Shown: positions 59,560 through 64,000 of the stretch, piece after piece | Layout: each line of letters begins with the position of its first letter | Numbering within the stretch: the stretch's first letter is position 1 | Position numbers and translations under genes: made by a program | Assembly: GCF_001613005.1 (NCBI RefSeq) | Contig: NZ_BDBN01000021.1 | Coordinates: 1-64,000 of the forward strand | Origin: Nocardia nova NBRC 15556 | GTDB lineage: Bacteria; Actinomycetota; Actinomycetes; Mycobacteriales; Mycobacteriaceae | Length of the DNA stretch: 64,000 nt | Direction of reading: 5' to 3' | Notes under the pieces: generated by a model | What the model was told of the DNA's origin: nothing | Database searches by the model: none | Seen by the model: only the letters and a program-made list of their open reading frames with translations

Positions 59560-60330
59560 TCAGGCGTGGGTGCCGCCGTCGATGCGCACCTCGGTGCCGG
59601 TGATGAAGGCGCCGTCGTCGGAAGCGAGCATGGCCACCACGCCGGCGACCGTGTCGGGCGAGGCGAAACCCTGGCCGAGCATCGGCATGAGCTTGGTGAA
59701 CAGCGAGAAGTCGGCGTCCTCGGGCAGGCCCGGGCCGCGGCCGTCGGTCATATCGCTCGAGATCGAGCCGGGCGCCACGGCCACCGCGCGCAGGTTCTGC
59801 TTGGAGTACTCCGAGGCCAGCGCATGGGTCATCGACATGATGCCGCCCTTCGACGCGGCATAGGCGGCCATATACGGGTGCGCGAAGTAGGTGGACGTGG
59901 AGGCGAAGTTCACGATGACGCCGCGGCCGCTGTCCAGCAGCGCAGGCAGCGATTCCCGGATCATCAGGAAGGTGCCGGTGAGGTTGGTGGTGATGATGCG
60001 GTTCCAGTCCGCCAGCGGCATCTCGTGGGTGTGCGCCGAGCGGAGAATGCCGGCCGCGTTGACCAGCGCGTCCAGCCCGCCCAGGGTCTCCACGACCCTG
60101 GCGACCCCGGCCTGCACCGAGGACTCGTCGGAGATGTCGATCGTGACGGTGGTCAGCCGATCGGCGCTGCCCTTCTCGGCGGCCTGCTTCGCGGTTTCGG
60201 CCAGCCCCGCCTCGTTGACGTCGGCGGCCACCACGGTGCCGCCCTCGGACAGGATGCGATGCACGGTGGCGCGGCCGATCCCGGATCCGCCGCCGGTGAT
60301 CAGAACCCGGCGGTCTGCGAAACGCTCCAT
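59560..60330 (-). CDS. Short-chain dehydrogenase/reductase
   Basis: This 256-residue SDR has the classical motifs: VLITGGGSGIGRATVHRILS, DVNEA after strand two, DALVNAAGILRSAHTH, VNFASTSTYFA with the catalytic Ser, YAASKGGIMSM with YxxxK, and GGTHA at the C-terminus. It probably reduces or oxidises a hydroxy/keto group with NAD(H). It is divergent from a TetR gene whose promoter region has three TGACA repeats, and a SnoaL-like gene follows. Confidence 0.9.
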   Translation of the reverse strand: MERFADRRVLITGGGSGIGRATVHRILSEGGTVVAADVNEAGLAETAKQAAEKGSADRLTTVTIDISDESSVQAGVARVVETLGGLDALVNAAGILRSAHTHEMPLADWNRIITTNLTGTFLMIRESLPALLDSGRGVIVNFASTSTYFAHPYMAAYAASKGGIMSMTHALASEYSKQNLRAVAVAPGSISSDMTDGRGPGLPEDADFSLFTKLMPMLGQGFASPDTVAGVVAMLASDDGAFITGTEVRIDGGTHA

Positions 60331-60368
60331 TGCGAAACTCTCCTCAACTGCGATTTTCTCGTTTTGTT

Positions 60369-60409
60369 TGACACAGTACGCCTGAGTGACACGTTGTGCC
60401 AGAGTGACA
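60369..60409. promoter_or_regulatory. Three TGACA repeats at an exact 18-bp period
   Basis: TGACA occurs at 60369, 60387 and 60405. The last two belong to identical GAGTGACA words, and the middle one is part of TGACAC-GTT-GTGCCA, a 5-of-6 inverted repeat. The array lies in the 114-bp region between the divergent SDR and TetR genes. Confidence 0.6.
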
Positions 60410-60444
60410 ATTCGCGCTTAGACTGTGCGGACAGGAGGTGACTC

Positions 60445-61161
60445 ATGCCCGAGTCGAGAACCGGCCCGTCCGCCCCCGCATCGCCGCGCCCGAACCTGGC
60501 CGCGCGGCGCAAGTCGGCGACCCGGATGGAGATCGCCCACACCGCCGCCCGCTTGTTCGCCGAGCGCGGCACCGCGGCGGTCACCGCCGAGCAGATCGCC
60601 GCCGCTTCCGGCGTCGGCCTGCGTACCTTCTATCGCTATTGCCGTACCAAAGAGGATGCCGTGGAACCGATGCTGTCGGCGGGTGCGTCTCGCTGGCTGG
60701 ACATCCTGGGCGACGGACCGGACCGATTGCCTACGATCGCGGAACTGGAGACCGCCGCGATCCGTGCCCTGAACGTGGTGGACCGCGACGAACTCGACAT
60801 CACCCGCGGCCTGTTGCGCGCGATGGCCGACGATTCGGCCCTGCGCGCGGTCTGGTTCCGGGTCAACCTCACCGGTGAGCACGCCCTGCTGGAGTTGCTG
60901 ACGAAACTGTCCCCGGACACCGATCCGCTGCGCCTGCGCACCCTGGCCGCCGCGGCCGCCGGCGCGATCCGCATCGGACTCGAGCAATGGGCCGACGACG
61001 ACGGCCCGGTGGCACAGCCGGGTAGTGTTGCCGAAACATCCTCGGCCGCAGCGCGAACCGGTACGCGAGCGGGCGGACCGGCTCCCCTGGTGGTCAGATG
61101 TATGCGCGAACTGACCGCCGGCGTCTACGCACAAGCCCCTGCGGACACGACAACGGGCTGA
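60445..61161 (+). CDS. TetR-family regulator
   Basis: This 238-residue protein starts at an ATG after AGGAGGTGA. The helix-turn-helix is clear (TAARLFAERGTAAVTAEQIA, ASGVGLRTFYRYCRTKEDAV). The C-terminal domain is typical of MftR/TetR-like regulators (RGLLRAMADDSALRAVWFRV). It is divergent from an SDR gene and followed by a convergent gene 101 bp away. It likely represses the SDR-SnoaL unit and itself by binding the repeat array between them. The effector is unknown. Confidence 0.88.
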   Translation: MPESRTGPSAPASPRPNLAARRKSATRMEIAHTAARLFAERGTAAVTAEQIAAASGVGLRTFYRYCRTKEDAVEPMLSAGASRWLDILGDGPDRLPTIAELETAAIRALNVVDRDELDITRGLLRAMADDSALRAVWFRVNLTGEHALLELLTKLSPDTDPLRLRTLAAAAAGAIRIGLEQWADDDGPVAQPGSVAETSSAAARTGTRAGGPAPLVVRCMRELTAGVYAQAPADTTTG

Positions 61162-61262
61162 AAACGGCCACGGCGCCGGACCGCGCGATCCGCCCACGGC
61201 GACGTGCCGGCCTGCGCCGATCCGCCGCACGACAGGTCCATGAACTCCGCCGGAGAGATCCG

Positions 61263-61673
61263 TCAATCGACCTGTGCGGCATCATGTTTCAGCTTGCGCC
61301 AACCGCCCGCGCGATTGTTCGCGATGATCTGCCGCAGCATCGCCGAGAGCGCGGGGGCGTTGATCGTCTCCCCCTCGCGAATCGCCACGGTGCGCGCCGT
61401 CGTGTTGTCGTGACCGCCCGTGATGATGCCCTCGGGATCGGGCACCATCGCCCCGTCGTAGAGGAATATGTCGACGTGCGTCTTCGTCGCCAGAAGCGCG
61501 CAGATGTTGCCGTCGAGGACGAAATACGGTCGCACTCTGCGCTTTACGGTCTCGGCGACATCCCGGTCGGCGGCGTGGACGAGTTCGCGCACCTGGCGGC
61601 AGATATCACGCTGCCACGCCGGTAGCGCGTCGATGTAGGCGTCGACGCGCGGATCGGCCACGTAGCTCACCAT
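61263..61673 (-). CDS. DUF1801 (YdhG-like) protein
   Basis: I use the ATG at 61673 (136 residues), preceded by CAGGAG. The sequence has the DUF1801 pattern: VDAYIDALPAWQRDICRQVR, ETVKRRVRPYFVLDGNICAL, and VDIFLYDGAMVPDPEGIITG. The family is small, iron-chaperone-like or of unknown role. It lies 19 bp downstream of the Clp ATPase on the same strand and is probably co-transcribed with it. Confidence 0.82.
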   Translation of the reverse strand: MVSYVADPRVDAYIDALPAWQRDICRQVRELVHAADRDVAETVKRRVRPYFVLDGNICALLATKTHVDIFLYDGAMVPDPEGIITGGHDNTTARTVAIREGETINAPALSAMLRQIIANNRAGGWRKLKHDAAQVD

Positions 61674-61692
61674 GCCGGACTCCTGGCGGAGG

Positions 61693-64000
61693 TCAGCTCT
61701 TACCGGACTTCGCTCCGGACTTCTTCTCGGACTTGGCATCGGACTTACCGTTCGCCTTCTTACCCTTCGGCTTCTGGCCGTTCGCGGAAGCGTCGAGCGA
61801 GCGTTCGGCCCCGGATCCGGCCACCGCGGCGACGAGCAGCCCGGACTCGTCGGCATCGACGCGCACGGTGTCGCCCGGGTTCAGCTCGCCACCGAGCACC
61901 AGCCGGGACACCTGATTCTCCAGCTGCTTCTGCACCGTCCGGCGTAGCGGGCGAGCGCCGAATTCGGGCTGATAACCATTCTCCGACAACCAATCCCGCG
62001 CCGCGTCGGTGACGTCGAGTTCGATGTCCTGGGCGCGCAGGCGGCGCCGGGGGCCGTCGAGAACCAGATCGACGATGCGGCGCAACTGTTCCTGGTCGAG
62101 CCGGTGGAACACGATGGTCTCGTCGATGCGGTTGAGGAATTCCGGCCGGAAATGCTGTTGCAGCCGCTCCATCAACCGCGGGGTGATGGCGTCGAGCTCC
62201 GCCGAAGTGGCCTTCAGAATCAGATCCGAACCGATATTGCTGGTCATGATCACGATGGTGTTCTTGAAATCGACCGTGCGCCCCTTGGCGTCGGTGACGC
62301 GCCCGTCGTCGAGCAACTGCAGCAGCACATTGAAGACGTCCGGATGAGCCTTCTCCACCTCGTCGAACAGGATCACCGAATACGGCTGGCGGCGAACCTT
62401 GTCGGTGAGCTGTGCGGCATCCTCGTAGCCCACATATCCGGGCGGTGCGCCGACCAGCCTGGACACCGTGTGCTTCTCCTGGAATTCGCTCATATCGAAT
62501 CGGATCAGCCGGTCCTCGTCGCCGAACACCGCCTCCGCCAGCGCTTTCGCCAATTCCGTCTTGCCCACACCGGTCGGGCCGAGGAACAGGAACGAGCCGA
62601 TCGGACGGTTCGGATCCTTCATCCCGGCGCGGGCGCGGCGCACCGCCTCGGCGACGGCCACGATCGCCTCGTCCTGCCCGATCACCCGCTTGTGCAGCAC
62701 ATCCTCCAGCTGCAGCAGGCGCTGTCGTTCCTCGACCGTCAACTCCGACACCGGAATTCCGGTCTGCTTGGACACCACCTCGGCGATGTCGTCGAGAGTG
62801 ACCGTCGGCGCCTCGTCGGCGGTGATGTGGCCGACCCGTTCCTCGGCGGCGGCGATCTCGCTCTTGAGTTCGTCCGCCCGGGCGTAGTCCTCGGCCGCGA
62901 CGGCGGCATCCTTCTCGCGCTCGAGGCGCGACAATTCCTCCTGTGCCGCACGCAGATCCGGGCCCGGCATGCGGGTGCGCAACCGGACCCGGGCGCCGGC
63001 CTGGTCGACCAGGTCGATCGCCTTGTCGGGCATGAACCGGTCGGTGATGTAGCGGTCGGACAGCTCCGCCGCGGCGACCAGCGCCTCGTCGTCGTAGTGC
63101 ACCTGATGGTGCTCCTCGTAGACGTCGGCGAGTCCGCGCAGGATTTCGATGGTGTCCGCTACCGACGGTTCCGGGACCAGCACCGGCTGGAAGCGGCGCT
63201 CCAGGGCGGCGTCCTTTTCGATGTAGCGCCGGTATTCGTCGACGGTGGTGGCGCCGATGGCATGGAGTTCGCCGCGGGCCAGCGCCGGTTTGAGCAGGTT
63301 GCCCGCGTCCATCGAACCCTCGCCGCCGGTGCCGGCGCCCACGATGGTGTGCAACTCGTCGATGAACAGCACCAGTTCGTCGGAGTGCTCGCGGACCTCG
63401 TCGAGAATCTTGGTCAGCCGCTCCTCGAATTCGCCGCGATATTTGCTGCCCGCCACCAGCGAGCCCACATCGAGGGCCACCACCCGCCGGTCGGCCAGGG
63501 TGCTGGGCACATCGCCGTTGACGATGCGCTGCGCCAGGCCCTCGACGATCGCGGTCTTCCCGACACCGGGGTCGCCGATGAGTACCGGATTGTTCTTGCG
63601 CCGCCGGGAAAGGATTTCCACGGTCTGCTCGATCTCCTCGGCGCGGCCGACGACCGGGTCGACCTTGCCCGCGCGGGCCTCGGCGGTCAGATCCCGGCCG
63701 TATTCGTCGAGCGTCGGTGTGTCGGTGGGCTTCTTCTGCCCCTCGGCGACGGGCAGTTTTGCACCCGAAAGAGACTGCGCGGCAGGACTTTCCAGATTGT
63801 CGGCAATGCCCAGCAAGATATGCTCCGGGCCGATGTAGCTCGATCCCGCTTCGGCGGCGTTGCGCTGCGCGGTGCGCAGGGCCAGTTTGGCGCCGGGGCC
63901 CAGGACGACTTGGCCGCCCGCGGTCGCGGTGGCCTCTCCGCTGCCGGCGGCACCGCGCATCTGCGCGGCGACCTGGTCCGGATCCCGGCCCAGCTGGGCG
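61693..64000 (-). CDS. Clp protease ATPase subunit (ClpC/ClpB-like), 5' end outside window
   Basis: The frame is open through the right edge, so the start lies outside. The visible 768 residues contain part of a Clp N-domain ([20 protein letters not shown]), AAA-1 with [13 protein letters not shown] and [13 protein letters not shown], and a UVR-like middle segment ([20 protein letters not shown]). AAA-2 follows with [20 protein letters not shown], then a Clp_C domain. The tail is a Lys/Ser/Gly-rich stretch ([18 protein letters not shown]). It unfolds proteins for ClpP or disaggregates them. The upstream Gly/Ala linker and second N-domain-like part suggest the extended actinobacterial form. 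Confidence 0.9.
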   Translation of the reverse strand, partial: AQLGRDPDQVAAQMRGAAGSGEATATAGGQVVLGPGAKLALRTAQRNAAEAGSSYIGPEHILLGIADNLESPAAQSLSGAKLPVAEGQKKPTDTPTLDEYGRDLTAEARAGKVDPVVGRAEEIEQTVEILSRRRKNNPVLIGDPGVGKTAIVEGLAQRIVNGDVPSTLADRRVVALDVGSLVAGSKYRGEFEERLTKILDEVREHSDELVLFIDELHTIVGAGTGGEGSMDAGNLLKPALARGELHAIGATTVDEYRRYIEKDAALERRFQPVLVPEPSVADTIEILRGLADVYEEHHQVHYDDEALVAAAELSDRYITDRFMPDKAIDLVDQAGARVRLRTRMPGPDLRAAQEELSRLEREKDAAVAAEDYARADELKSEIAAAEERVGHITADEAPTVTLDDIAEVVSKQTGIPVSELTVEERQRLLQLEDVLHKRVIGQDEAIVAVAEAVRRARAGMKDPNRPIGSFLFLGPTGVGKTELAKALAEAVFGDEDRLIRFDMSEFQEKHTVSRLVGAPPGYVGYEDAAQLTDKVRRQPYSVILFDEVEKAHPDVFNVLLQLLDDGRVTDAKGRTVDFKNTIVIMTSNIGSDLILKATSAELDAITPRLMERLQQHFRPEFLNRIDETIVFHRLDQEQLRRIVDLVLDGPRRRLRAQDIELDVTDAARDWLSENGYQPEFGARPLRRTVQKQLENQVSRLVLGGELNPGDTVRVDADESGLLVAAVAGSGAERSLDASANGQKPKGKKANGKSDAKSEKKSGAKSGKS

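Noticed and set aside
1..64000. tRNA genes, rRNA genes, CRISPR arrays, insertion sequences
   Set aside because: No cloverleaf-like sequence, regularly spaced repeats, or transposase-like motif was noticed on either strand. A dedicated search was not possible.

Overview
The window looks like chromosomal DNA of a mycolic-acid actinomycete, most likely Nocardia or a close relative. It is GC-rich and carries an intact eight-gene mce lipid-import operon, a FadD32-type fatty acyl-AMP ligase, a KasA/B-type ketosynthase, a soluble DesA-type acyl-ACP desaturase, F420-linked enzymes, an oleate hydratase and a Streptomyces-style conservon. I see no rRNA, tRNA, CRISPR array, insertion sequence or phage gene.

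Layout. 1-1.4 kb: two Mce-associated membrane proteins running rightwards. 1.5-10.2 kb: a leftward mce operon (yrbEA, yrbEB, mceA-F) preceded by a DUF2804 gene. 11.5-14.9 kb: a TetR, dehydrogenase and oleate hydratase operon with a double operator. 14.9-17.2 kb: a leftward SDR, luciferase-like and SnoaL-like operon. 17.6-23 kb: a conservon (sensor kinase-like CvnA, roadblock CvnB, DUF742 CvnC, GTPase CvnD) coupled to two cytochromes P450; the first lacks the ExxR motif. 23-29.3 kb: a CocE-type hydrolase, a TerD protein, an acyl-CoA ligase opposite a PucR regulator, and a small unknown gene.

29.4-43.9 kb is the most unusual part. A MarR regulator, a DHA2-type MFS transporter with a long C-terminal tail of carboxypeptidase-regulatory-like (CRD) repeats, and a YceI protein with one such domain form a cassette. 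A second MarR-MFS copy lies about 10 kb away. The two copies share a 41-bp candidate operator (35 of 41 bases identical) and a 313-bp perfectly identical, GC-poor coding block. Between the copies lie an SLT transglycosylase-like gene, a TerC/DUF475 membrane protein, lipB, a tightly coupled operon (XRE regulator, aminotransferase, AlaDH/PNT-like protein) and an AT-rich control region in front of a small unknown gene.

43.9-64 kb: DUF72, an uncharacterised 504-residue protein, a thiolase, a small Cys-containing protein, a FAAL-ketosynthase pair divergent from a desaturase, a VIT-family transporter, and an alkylation-repair operon (ogt, 2OG-Fe(II) oxygenase, Ada-like zinc domain lacking the methyl-acceptor cysteine). 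These are followed by a PPOX protein, a Baeyer-Villiger monooxygenase divergent from an AraC regulator, a SnoaL/SDR/TetR group, and a DUF1801 gene downstream of a Clp ATPase cut by the right edge.

Taken together, most genes concern lipid uptake, fatty-acid modification, redox chemistry and efflux. Many are controlled by one-component regulators with visible inverted or direct repeats. All functional statements rest on motif recognition by eye; no database search was run.
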